Shown here: positions 15,626 through 23,150 of the stretch, in pieces
How positions within the stretch are numbered: the first letter of the stretch is position 1
Layout of the letters: every line of letters begins with the position of its first letter
Virus record (IMG/VR): IMGVR_UViG_3300036832_000500
Span: 1-23,360 of that record
Strand: one strand, 5' to 3'
Origin: a virus
Length of the DNA stretch: 23,360 nt
Notes under the pieces: model-generated
What the model was told of the DNA's origin: nothing
Database searches by the model: none
Seen by the model: only the letters and a program-made list of their open reading frames with translations
Translations under genes and position numbers: made by a program

Positions 15626-17929
15626 TTACGACCAGGTGACATTCTGCGTCCACGCGACCGTGCCAGCACGTCGGATTAGCCAATTGAGCGGCATGACCAT
15701 TCTTAGGCCGATGCTATCGGTCTGCCAGAGCGAGCGCTGTGGCGAAGCCACCACCGCCGGCGAACCTGATGCAAGATCCGTCGGCGCCGTATCCTCCATA
15801 TGCAAGGTCGCCTGGTCACTAAGCTCCATACGTATTGAATCGCCACCGACACTAACAAAGTCCGCGGCGTCAATAAGTATCATGGTTTTAACCGGAACCG
15901 TCGACGACTTAATAACCGGAATGGTATTAAGTGTGCCGCGTTCTAGTTCGTCACGGAACAGGAATTGACCGAAGTTTGGTCCCGTGATCAGCGACGCTCC
16001 GAGCACGTCGGTCGGATTGAGCAGCCACGCCGGCGCGCGAACATTGCCATAGAGACTTGTCGTCAATGCGCCTTGCAGCGCCTTGATGTCGCCGACGATG
16101 GCCGCGAAGCCGCCACCGGCAGTTGCCGTCAACGCCGCAACGCCGTTGAGCAAGCCGGCAGGCCGCACCGCGGTCGCCGGATTGGCATCGAGCAAGACGC
16201 TGTCGACTGCGACGCTGGTGTCCTGCTGGATCGCCTCGCGGATAAGTCCCTCGATCGCCGGCGTCGAGTGCTCCTCCATCTCCCTGGTAAAGACGCTGAT
16301 CACGGCCACCTTTTTCGGGACCAACGTTTGCGAGGTAAATGCGCCCTGCCGCACGGGAATAGCATTACCTTCACCGACGAATGAGCCGGCTATCGTCGGC
16401 GTCCTCGAGCGTGTCGGAATAACGATTTTCGCGGCTTGGCCAAAGCTAAGAGAAAGCCCTTTAGCCGAGAGCGGGAGAAACACCGATGTCGGCATTAACA
16501 GCGGCATGAGATCCGCATATTTCTGTTGCGCGAGTTCCTGCGCCCATCCTGCCACGGTCGTCATTGCCGGCGCCGAGGCGGCTTTCATAACGATGTCGGT
16601 GACGACTTTTGTCATCTCGTCATCGCCGTAGATCCGCTGGCGGACTTCGTCGAGCGGTCGGCCCCATTCTTTCGACCGCACCGCGGCCGTGCCTGCACGC
16701 ACGAGATACTCGAGCGGGGCGAGCTCTTTTCTACGGCCGACGATTACCGCAGGTGAGGCGATAGTGGCGCCGCCGCCGCCATTCGCCGCCACCGTCACCG
16801 TGGCCGGGAGATTGCGCCGCCCATTGTTGCCGTCGTCGTCCAGGAGAGCTCGGCGTGCGAGCCGCTTTTCCGATTCGACCAACGTTTCGTGCAGCGCTTC
16901 ATGCTGCGCGATTTTGGCGTTGAGCTCTCTGGTTTTCTGCATATCGGCATCGCTGACATTGTCGTCATTGATGTGTTCGAGATGCGCATCCAATTCGTCG
17001 CTATAAGCGACGATCTTGGTTTGCACATCGGCAATACGTTGTGAGAGCGACATGGCGCCCCCCTTTCCGTTGTGAGGTGTCTTGCCGTGCTTGGCAGTGA
17101 AAGCCCGTTGCTTTTCGGTCTTGCTTCTGGCGCCGTGCTTGGCAAAGCAGAGATCGATTGTCTCCGGGGAAACGTGGAGCGATTTTGCAATCGCGAGAGC
17201 GTTGGCGTTGGCCGGTACTGCGACGAGCGACGTCTCGACTAACTCTTGCTCGAGAAAGCGAGCGCCGCCCCATGGATCTTTCTCGTCGAGCGGCTCGTGC
17301 TTGATCGGTTTGAAGCCGACCGAAACCGCTTTGAGAATTCCGGCCTCGACGAGTTTAATAATTTCGTCGATGCGTGCGCTCGTCCCTTTGGGCGCGAGCA
17401 CGAGATCACCGACCAAAGCTTTATCTTGGACGCGCAGGTTACGCCACTTACCTATCGGGAAATTCGCAGTGTGATTAAACAAAGCTATGGGGTTTTTCAG
17501 GAACGAGTCGAGGCGCCAACCATCTGACATGATGACGTCGCCCATGCGGTCGATGCTTTCGTCAGAGAGCACGAATGCGGCGCCGTCGTGCGCACCTTCA
17601 TGCGTCTTATGCACGAGGCTGGTCGGGCTGGGCCCGCGCAGCTTGCGATTTTCCCAGGCCGTTTCGCAGGCCGTTTCAGCAGCGTCGTCGTCCATGCCCT
17701 GTTCCGTAAGGTCGGATTGACAACGGTCCATGAATTCTTCTTCGCTCTCGTCATCTTCGGGCGCAATGTCGATTTGCTTCGGTTTCGAACCGCCGTGTGC
17801 TTGCCGCCAGATGTCGAGACAAATGGCAACAGCTTGTTCCTGATCACGCTTGCCGTCGCCCATCATCTCGGGGACGCAACGCGAGCTGAAGTCCGACTGA
17901 CTTTCGCCTTTGTGCGGGGCCATCGGCAT
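15626..17929 (-). CDS. Prohead protease / major capsid protein fusion (HK97 type)
   Basis: 767 residues. Residues 5-97 hold two copies of a short module (ES-x3-F-x2-RC ... C-x3-W). Residues 100-250 are the HK97-type prohead serine protease: candidate catalytic His153 (LFNHTANFPIG), Ser203 (AVSVGFKP) and an acidic residue in the ELVETSLVAVPANANA motif. Residues 293-365 are a helical, scaffold-like delta region, and residues 370-767 are the HK97-fold capsid protein (ASAPAMTTVAGWAQELA ... EGNAIPVRQ ... ending VAWTQNVTWS). The protein assembles the head, then cleaves itself. AGGAGG lies 5 bases before the ATG. An internal AAAGGGGGG sits 4 bases before Met293, so a free capsid protein of 475 residues may also be made. 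The capsid half is clearly paralogous to the 352-residue protein at 19879-20937. Confidence 0.94.
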   Translation of the reverse strand: MPMAPHKGESQSDFSSRCVPEMMGDGKRDQEQAVAICLDIWRQAHGGSKPKQIDIAPEDDESEEEFMDRCQSDLTEQGMDDDAAETACETAWENRKLRGPSPTSLVHKTHEGAHDGAAFVLSDESIDRMGDVIMSDGWRLDSFLKNPIALFNHTANFPIGKWRNLRVQDKALVGDLVLAPKGTSARIDEIIKLVEAGILKAVSVGFKPIKHEPLDEKDPWGGARFLEQELVETSLVAVPANANALAIAKSLHVSPETIDLCFAKHGARSKTEKQRAFTAKHGKTPHNGKGGAMSLSQRIADVQTKIVAYSDELDAHLEHINDDNVSDADMQKTRELNAKIAQHEALHETLVESEKRLARRALLDDDGNNGRRNLPATVTVAANGGGGATIASPAVIVGRRKELAPLEYLVRAGTAAVRSKEWGRPLDEVRQRIYGDDEMTKVVTDIVMKAASAPAMTTVAGWAQELAQQKYADLMPLLMPTSVFLPLSAKGLSLSFGQAAKIVIPTRSRTPTIAGSFVGEGNAIPVRQGAFTSQTLVPKKVAVISVFTREMEEHSTPAIEGLIREAIQQDTSVAVDSVLLDANPATAVRPAGLLNGVAALTATAGGGFAAIVGDIKALQGALTTSLYGNVRAPAWLLNPTDVLGASLITGPNFGQFLFRDELERGTLNTIPVIKSSTVPVKTMILIDAADFVSVGGDSIRMELSDQATLHMEDTAPTDLASGSPAVVASPQRSLWQTDSIGLRMVMPLNWLIRRAGTVAWTQNVTWS
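17054..17068 (-). promoter_or_regulatory. Internal ribosome-binding site inside the protease-capsid fusion
   Basis: GGAAAGGGGGG (17058-17068) stands 4 bases before the ATG of Met293 (17051-17053), which begins MSLSQRIADVQTKI, exactly at the start of the helical delta region. Use of this start would release extra capsid protein without protease, solving the stoichiometry problem of a one-to-one fusion. Confidence 0.55.
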
Positions 17930-17958
17930 GAAAGCCTCCTGAATTAGGTTTTAGTTGC

Positions 17959-18165
17959 TCATCTGCTCCGTCGACGCACATACTGCCGATTGCGTGCCGG
18001 CAGTTCGAGCCCAGTGCGATAGACCACGTGGCGCAGATGGTGCGAGATCGAATGCAGCAACTCGCTGTCGTAACTTGAACGCGAACGCACCCGCTCGCGC
18101 AGAGCGCAGAAATCACACCACGCGTGATAGGCGTGGCGATGGATGCAGAAATAGTTATCCGTCAC
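17959..18165 (-). CDS. Small Cys/His-rich protein (possible zinc-binding)
   Basis: 68 residues from a GTG at 18163-18165, with AAGGA 9 bases upstream formed partly by the stop of the methyltransferase gene. Its N-terminus (NYFCIHRHAYHAWCDFC) holds Cys7, His9, His11, His14, Cys17 and Cys20, a likely zinc site. The C-terminal half is very basic with several His and Arg. It fills most of the gap between the methyltransferase and the protease-capsid fusion. A competing frame at 17844-18116 overlaps the fusion gene and lacks a ribosome site. No family recognised; it could be a small nucleic-acid or protein-binding factor of the head cassette. Confidence 0.62.
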   Translation of the reverse strand: MTDNYFCIHRHAYHAWCDFCALRERVRSRSSYDSELLHSISHHLRHVVYRTGLELPARNRQYVRRRSR

Positions 18166-18177
18166 GGCGCTCGGTCC

Positions 18178-18699
18178 TTATTCGATGACGACACAATGCT
18201 GTTCGGCGGCCCGGCTATCATCGCGATATTTCACTTCTCGCAGCGTGATCCAATGATCGAACGCGGCTTGTTCGTGTTCGGTCACGATCCAGAATTCGTC
18301 CATAACGATTACGGTACCGGGGATGATGCGCGGCGTGAGCGCCTCGAGCACGGTCATGGTCGAGGCATAGAGATCGCAGTCGATGTGGATCAGTGCTGCG
18401 TCGCCGTGATGCGTCGCAAGAAATTGCGGCAGCGTTTGCGCGAACAGACCAACGATAAGCTCGACGTTGTCCGGCACAGTTGGCGGCGTGCACGCAAACT
18501 CGCCAGCGGGATAGTTGCCCCATGGTTCGGCGAGGCCTTTGAAACTGTCGAAGCCGTAGACCTTGCGCGGGGAGAGCTCATTTGCCAGCACCCGGATGGT
18601 GCCTCCGGTGGCGACGCCGAATTCCAGGATCAGCCCCTCGGGAGCCGCCAGCACGCTTGCGCGTTTGAGGATCTCAATTCGGTCGCGCAATCTGAGCAA
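18178..18699 (-). CDS. SAM-dependent methyltransferase, TylF/MycF-like
   Basis: 173 residues. Class I methyltransferase features: SAM loop LILEFGVATGGTIRVLA (Glu26 to Gly33), VYGFDSFKGLAEPWG (Asp51), then ALIHIDCDLYASTMTVLE (Asp107, Asp109) and PGTVIVMDEFW (Asp134). The latter two are the metal and sugar-hydroxyl handling motifs of TylF-type O-methyltransferases, which methylate sugar hydroxyls in macrolides and glycans. It is short for the family (usually 200-250) and begins at a TTG (18697-18699) or the TTG three codons later, inside the end of the glycosyltransferase gene, so the two are probably coupled. The likely substrate is a sugar made or attached by that neighbour. Family call strong, substrate inferred. 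Confidence 0.84.
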   Translation of the reverse strand: MLRLRDRIEILKRASVLAAPEGLILEFGVATGGTIRVLANELSPRKVYGFDSFKGLAEPWGNYPAGEFACTPPTVPDNVELIVGLFAQTLPQFLATHHGDAALIHIDCDLYASTMTVLEALTPRIIPGTVIVMDEFWIVTEHEQAAFDHWITLREVKYRDDSRAAEQHCVVIE

Positions 18700-19882
18700 A
18701 GGCGCTCGTCCAATCGCCGGCGGTTTGCTGGCGGCAAAAGTGGATGTTTTGATAAAGCGGCGATTGCCATCGCCAGCTATGCCAGTACGACAGCAAGGCG
18801 TGAATGCGGGGGTGGCCGATCGCGCCGGCGAGATGCAGCGCCGCGGTATCGACGGCGACGATCTCGTCGAGCACGGACATCAGCGCGGCGCAGTCGGCGA
18901 AATCTTGGAATTCGCAGGCCGCGACGCCAGCGGCGAGGGCTGCGTCGACGCCTTGCTGTTGCACGCTGTACAACTGGCCTCGGTCGGCAAGCTGCTCGAC
19001 GAACATGGCAAGCGGCGCCGCGCGCGGATAGTCGCCGTCGGCTTGCACCCCGACCGACCATGCGATGCCGATTGTTTTTTGCCCAGCATCGACACGATCG
19101 CGCCATTGGCTGCGCAATCCGGTCTCGACTTCGAGATAAGGCGCGAGCGGAATCTTGTCCGGCGATTGGCAAAAGAAGTGCAGGAGCAGAATCAGCGGGC
19201 AGAAATAATCGGCGTCGACGAAGTCACTGACGACGAGCCCGCATTGCATGCCGAGTTGGGCGAGCTCGAGCGGCATTTTCAGGATGACGTCGGCGCCCAT
19301 CGCTTTGAGCTGCGCGACGTAGCGCAGCGCCATGATGCTATCGCCGAAGCCGTGATCGTGGATCAGCAGCAAGCGCTTGCCGCGCAGATCCTCGCCCTGC
19401 CATGGTTGCATCCCGAGCTCGAGTGCCGCGCGATAATTCTTGCGCATGAAGATCGGCGACCGCTCGCCCTCGGCGTACTGCTCGAACCCCTCGACCCATT
19501 GCCCGAGCGAGAGCAAGATCTGCGCCCGGTTGCGCTTGGCGTAGGTGGTTGGCGCGATGCCGATTGCGTTGTCGATCTCGCGTAGCGCGCGGGCCGGCTC
19601 GTTGGCGCGATAGAGCGCAAGCGCGCGATTGAAGTGCGAGAGATAGTCATCGATCATGCCGTCGCGGCTCATTTCTTGCGGGATCGCATGATAGCCGACC
19701 GGGCGGCCATTGCGATTGACGCAAAGCCTGCCATCCGGGCGGCCACGGCCGCGCACGTCGAGCACTTCGCCGTCCGCGGTGAGACCGCGCCAACCCTGCG
19801 GCGTCGTTTCGCAGGCAACGACGGGCGCGAGCTCGAGCGCATCGAAGATTGCGAAATGCTCGCCGATCGGTTTGCTGGTCAT
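18674..19882 (-). CDS. TPR protein with GT9-like glycosyltransferase domain
   Basis: 402 residues from the ATG 19880-19882, which overlaps the small capsid gene's stop as ATGA. Residues 1-70 are beta-rich; 76-145 form TPR-like helices (HFNRALALYRANEPARALRE, then KRNRAQILLSLGQWVEGFEQY). Residues 168-372 match the GT-B fold of family 9 (heptosyltransferase-like) proteins that often follow TPRs: a LLLIHDHGFGDSIMALRYV nucleotide-fold start, PYLEVE, KTIGIAWSVG, DFADCAALMSVLDEIVAVDT, then AALHLAGAIG with the donor-site Asp345/His350 pattern, and a WRW near the end. It would transfer a sugar from a nucleotide-sugar donor; TPRs often select the protein acceptor. Its place between two capsid genes suggests a virion protein acceptor. 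Confidence 0.86.
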   Translation of the reverse strand: MTSKPIGEHFAIFDALELAPVVACETTPQGWRGLTADGEVLDVRGRGRPDGRLCVNRNGRPVGYHAIPQEMSRDGMIDDYLSHFNRALALYRANEPARALREIDNAIGIAPTTYAKRNRAQILLSLGQWVEGFEQYAEGERSPIFMRKNYRAALELGMQPWQGEDLRGKRLLLIHDHGFGDSIMALRYVAQLKAMGADVILKMPLELAQLGMQCGLVVSDFVDADYFCPLILLLHFFCQSPDKIPLAPYLEVETGLRSQWRDRVDAGQKTIGIAWSVGVQADGDYPRAAPLAMFVEQLADRGQLYSVQQQGVDAALAAGVAACEFQDFADCAALMSVLDEIVAVDTAALHLAGAIGHPRIHALLSYWHSWRWQSPLYQNIHFCRQQTAGDWTSAFAQIARPN

Positions 19883-20937
19883 TTCCATGTCGGCGTCAGC
19901 CAAGCCACCCCTTGCACGCTGCGCAACGCCCACGTTATTGGCCAGCGAACCTTAAGCGCGAGCGAGTCGGTTTGAAACATGCTTTTCTCGGCGGCGGTGC
20001 CGGCTGCGCCCGGGGCGGTGTCGTCCATGACTAAGGTCGCGGCAATGCCGGTCTCGATGTCAGGATTTGGTGACAGGGCTGCGACGAGCGCGGCCGGTGC
20101 GATCGCGCAGATGTCATTGCCAAGCGCCGTCGAGCCATAAACGTCGAGCAAGTCTGTCTGCTCAGCGCGCAACTCCAGCCCGAGCGCGCGCCCCGGTGAC
20201 GCGACGATGATATAGGGCCCAGGACCAGCAACCGGCGCAATTGCATTGATCAGCGTCGCGACGTCCTCGAATACCGCCTCGAAGGTATCGGTCGCACTCG
20301 ACGCCGTCTGCGCCACGATGCCGTTGCGGATCCCTGCCGGCCGCGCCGTAGTCGCGGCGTTGCTATCGAAGAATGCGGCATCGAGCGCGGCCCCCATCGC
20401 CCGCACGAGCGCGTCGCCGATCGCAGCCTCCGCATTCGAGGACGCCATCAGTTCACGAGTCAGCGCGGCAATCGCTGCCAGCTTGAAGGGATTCAATGCG
20501 GCGGCCGTCGACGCTAGTTGGCGCACCGGAATCGGTGTGCCCTCGGCAACGAATGACGCGTTGCCAGCGCCCACCGTGAAACCGGGAACGGAGATCTGTC
20601 CCACACCATCCATATTGAACAGCAACCCGCGACGGATCACCGTGGCCGCCGACGATGTCGGCGCCAGCGCCTCGGCCGCGTCCATGATGATTTTGTGCGC
20701 CAACTCTGCCGCCCAACCGACGACGCTGGTCATTGCCGGGGCCGACGCCGCGCGCACAATCAGATCGGACGGCCACAACCGTTGCGCAACCTCGGCCGCT
20801 GTCGTGCGCTGAATCTGCGCTAATGCCTGCGCCGTGATCAGCCGCCGGAAACTGTTGCCGGGCGGGAATTCGGGCTCACGTTGGAACGGTGACGGAGAGG
20901 GACTATTCGGCCGGTGGAATGATTCGAGCACGCTCAT
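19879..20937 (-). CDS. Second, smaller HK97-fold capsid protein (paralogue of the major capsid)
   Basis: 352 residues. It shares clear blocks with the capsid half of the fusion gene at 15626-17929: ASAPAMTSVVGWAAELAH, a GTPIPVRQ segment, an ALTRELM segment, a TARPAGIRNGI segment, a MDDTAPG segment and FQTDSLALKVRWPITWALR, finishing VAWLTPTWK. It lacks the protease and the helical delta region. It could form pentamers or a minor shell component, or act as a decoy or assembly regulator. I set the start at the ATG 20935-20937 because GGGAGGAGG lies 7 bases upstream and the ATG overlaps the previous stop as ATGA; a longer ORF to 20955 would start inside the ribosome site. Confidence 0.88.
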   Translation of the reverse strand: MSVLESFHRPNSPSPSPFQREPEFPPGNSFRRLITAQALAQIQRTTAAEVAQRLWPSDLIVRAASAPAMTSVVGWAAELAHKIIMDAAEALAPTSSAATVIRRGLLFNMDGVGQISVPGFTVGAGNASFVAEGTPIPVRQLASTAAALNPFKLAAIAALTRELMASSNAEAAIGDALVRAMGAALDAAFFDSNAATTARPAGIRNGIVAQTASSATDTFEAVFEDVATLINAIAPVAGPGPYIIVASPGRALGLELRAEQTDLLDVYGSTALGNDICAIAPAALVAALSPNPDIETGIAATLVMDDTAPGAAGTAAEKSMFQTDSLALKVRWPITWALRSVQGVAWLTPTWK

Positions 20938-21131
20938 GGGTTCGCCTCCTCCCAACCGCCGGGGTAGATGTAGAGCTCGCGAGTCGAGCGCGGGATCCGT
21001 TCCCCGTTTGCTACCTCAAAGGTAGTTGTGCCGCCGTCGATAGTGCGCACGATACCCTCGAACATTTTCGCATCGTCAGGGCAAAGCTTAAACTTAAAGT
21101 GCTCGCCTATGTGTAGTCGATACGGCTTCAT
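20934..21131 (-). CDS. Small hypothetical protein after the large terminase
   Basis: 65 residues, MKPYRLHIGEHFKFKLCPDD onward, starting at an ATG (21129-21131) that overlaps the large-terminase stop as ATGA and ending where the small capsid gene begins. The sequence looks like a compact beta-barrel (VRTIDGGTTTFEVANGERIP) without catalytic or membrane features. A tight overlap on both ends supports that it is real. It could be a head decoration or a small regulatory protein; I recognise no family. Confidence 0.7.
   Translation of the reverse strand: MKPYRLHIGEHFKFKLCPDDAKMFEGIVRTIDGGTTTFEVANGERIPRSTRELYIYPGGWEEANP
20945..20953 (-). promoter_or_regulatory. Strong ribosome-binding site of the small capsid gene
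   Basis: GGGAGGAGG on the minus strand, 7 bases before the ATG 20935-20937, decides the start of the small capsid gene and implies high expression, consistent with a structural protein made in quantity. Confidence 0.75.
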
Positions 21132-22792
21132 CCGATCAAGGCCTTAACATCGATGTCGGGCTCGGTGCGATCCTTGGAGCGCAACCCCATGCACATCGCC
21201 AGCGCCACCGCGCCGTCAATGCGACCCCGAGCTTTCTCTTTGTCGAGCTTGCGATTGCCCGCGGCGTCGGTGGTTGCCACCGCGTTCGCTAGATTCCAAT
21301 TGAGGCACGGGTTGTTGTCGTGCACCAGCTTGCCGTCATAGATCGCGTGCTCGAGGGCGTCGATCGCTGGCGCCATGCCTTTGAAGTTTTGCGGCCATGG
21401 CACCAGCCGAAGACCGTCGCCGCCCTTGCCTGCATCCTTGTAGGCCTGCAAACCGACAGCGTCGAATTCCCGTAGCAGATCGTCCATTCGCCACGGATCA
21501 TACGCCAGCGCACGAACTTGATACTGTTGACAGAGCTCGGCCACGCGCATCACGACGACCTTCGGATTGATGCTGCGGCCAGGCGAAACGAGGATGTGTC
21601 CGGCATCAGCCCAGTGCACATAACGCCGTTCGCCGGAACCAAAATCGCGATTGGAATGCGTGACGAGATGATCCTCGGGCTTCCAGAAATACGGCTTGAT
21701 GCGAATCGGCTCGTTGGCCGAGGCCATGATCAGCGCCGTCAGATCGACCACGCTCGAGAGATCGAGCGCGAGATAAACCTCCTCGCCATCTTCGAATCTC
21801 GCATCGCCGATGTGCGACATCCATTCAGCTCGCGAGATTAACGTCGATGTTGGAGAAATTCTTTGGTTCAAAAATAGGTTGCGGACTTTGGGTTCCTCGG
21901 CGGGCAATCTTTTGGCCATCCTCACCGCGGTTGCGAGATCCTCATAGTTGCGAAAATCCCCCAGCGCAGGGTTGGCCTTTTTCCATTGCTTTTCGTCGTC
22001 GAGATCGCAATCCTCGTCGGCACAATGCAAGTGGCAGACGATCGAGGGATCAGTCTTCGACAACCCGTCGTCGATCAGCTTGCTCAAAATGTGTTCGGGA
22101 TCATTGCTCTGGGTGCTGATCACGATGAACAGCGGCTCCTCGCGCGCGCCAAAACTCGTGTCGAGAACGTTGTAGAGATTTCGATTCTTAGCCTGCGCGA
22201 GCTCGTCAAAGATCGCGACGCTGGGCATGTAACCGTGCTTGGTGCCGGCTTCCGCAGAGATCGCGCGATAGATCGATCCCGTCGAGCGCACCAGCATCGT
22301 TTTGGTCGATGCAACGATCTCGATCTGCTCACGAAGCTCGGGCTCGAGCTCGACAATTTGCTTGGCAAATTTGAAAACGATAGCGGCCTGCTCACGGTCG
22401 TTCGCTGCCGAATAGATCTCGCCGTTAACGATCGCCTCGGGCCCGATCAAATGGGCGAGTGCAATCGTTGCAATCAATGCAGTCTTACCGTTCTTGCGCG
22501 CGATCGAGAGGATCGCCCGCCGCACCGCGCGCTTGTCCTCATCGGTGTGCGGCTCGTAAATGTCACGAATGAAAGATTTTTGCCACTTCGCAAGCTTGAA
22601 CCGCTCGCCCTGTCCTCGACCGCTCGGAACCGTGAGCAGTTCAATGAACCGAATAACGGCGTCAGCCCGCTCTTTGCCGCGCGCTGTCCGCCGAACCGGC
22701 GACGAGACCCTCGAACTTCCCCGCCGGCTTTTGCGCTTTGACGGTGCTGATCCGGGAGCGGGCGGCCGGGGTGAATCCAAACTCACTTGCAT
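21128..22792 (-). CDS. terL: Terminase large subunit
   Basis: 554 residues, the motor and nuclease that packages DNA into the head. Walker A-type ARKNGKTA lies near residues 98-105, Walker B VAIFDE near 192-197, and a coupling motif VISTQS near 225. The RNase H-like nuclease begins at VYLALDLSSVVD (Asp near 344), with further acidic residues at ALAYDPWRMDD (near 432) and RIDGAVALAMC at the end. This is the P27/HK97-type Terminase_1 family and its length is normal. The start at 22792 overlaps the small terminase by 131 bases; no other start codon lies between that region and the conserved ADAVIRFIELL segment, so the overlap seems genuine. Confidence 0.95.
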   Translation of the reverse strand: MQVSLDSPRPPAPGSAPSKRKSRRGSSRVSSPVRRTARGKERADAVIRFIELLTVPSGRGQGERFKLAKWQKSFIRDIYEPHTDEDKRAVRRAILSIARKNGKTALIATIALAHLIGPEAIVNGEIYSAANDREQAAIVFKFAKQIVELEPELREQIEIVASTKTMLVRSTGSIYRAISAEAGTKHGYMPSVAIFDELAQAKNRNLYNVLDTSFGAREEPLFIVISTQSNDPEHILSKLIDDGLSKTDPSIVCHLHCADEDCDLDDEKQWKKANPALGDFRNYEDLATAVRMAKRLPAEEPKVRNLFLNQRISPTSTLISRAEWMSHIGDARFEDGEEVYLALDLSSVVDLTALIMASANEPIRIKPYFWKPEDHLVTHSNRDFGSGERRYVHWADAGHILVSPGRSINPKVVVMRVAELCQQYQVRALAYDPWRMDDLLREFDAVGLQAYKDAGKGGDGLRLVPWPQNFKGMAPAIDALEHAIYDGKLVHDNNPCLNWNLANAVATTDAAGNRKLDKEKARGRIDGAVALAMCMGLRSKDRTEPDIDVKALIG

Positions 22793-23150
22793 GCTTCAAC
22801 ATCGCCTTTCCATGTTCCGTAATCGCGCGAGCGAGCGGGTGATGCCGGAGCCCGTCGTCCGTGATGATCGGACGACCGGCCGCGACCCATTTCTGCCACG
22901 CAATCTCCGCGAGCTCATACTCGCGGCAGTAGGCAACAAGCGGATGAACGTCGACCCACGTGAATACCCGCCACCGAAATAACTCGGCAACAATCCGCTC
23001 CCATTCGGCCCGCGCTAAGCCGGTGAGCTCGGTCGGCGGCTCCGGGGGCTCCGGTGGTAATATCACCACGGGCTCGTCAAGGTTCAATTTGTGCTTGCCC
23101 GGATTGCCGCGCAAAATTTTGAGTTGCGTCGGAATGTGAGATCGCGACAT
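22662..23150 (-). CDS. terS: Terminase small subunit (P27 family)
   Basis: 162 residues; it binds the phage DNA at packaging and brings it to the large subunit. It opens MSRSHIPTQLKILRGNPGKH and has the family pattern: LARAEWERIVAELFR, DVHPLVAYCREYELAEIAWQKW, GRPIITDDGLRHHPLARAI, EHGKAMLKHASEFGFTPAAR. The C-terminus overlaps the large terminase in another frame. A GAGTGG just before the ATG is only a weak ribosome site. It is the first gene of the visible operon. Confidence 0.93.
   Translation of the reverse strand: MSRSHIPTQLKILRGNPGKHKLNLDEPVVILPPEPPEPPTELTGLARAEWERIVAELFRWRVFTWVDVHPLVAYCREYELAEIAWQKWVAAGRPIITDDGLRHHPLARAITEHGKAMLKHASEFGFTPAARSRISTVKAQKPAGKFEGLVAGSADSARQRAG

Noticed and set aside
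17844-18116. Minus-strand ORF of 90 aa near the protease start
   Set aside because: Overlaps the protease gene in another frame and lacks a ribosome site; the 68-aa Cys/His frame fits the gap better.
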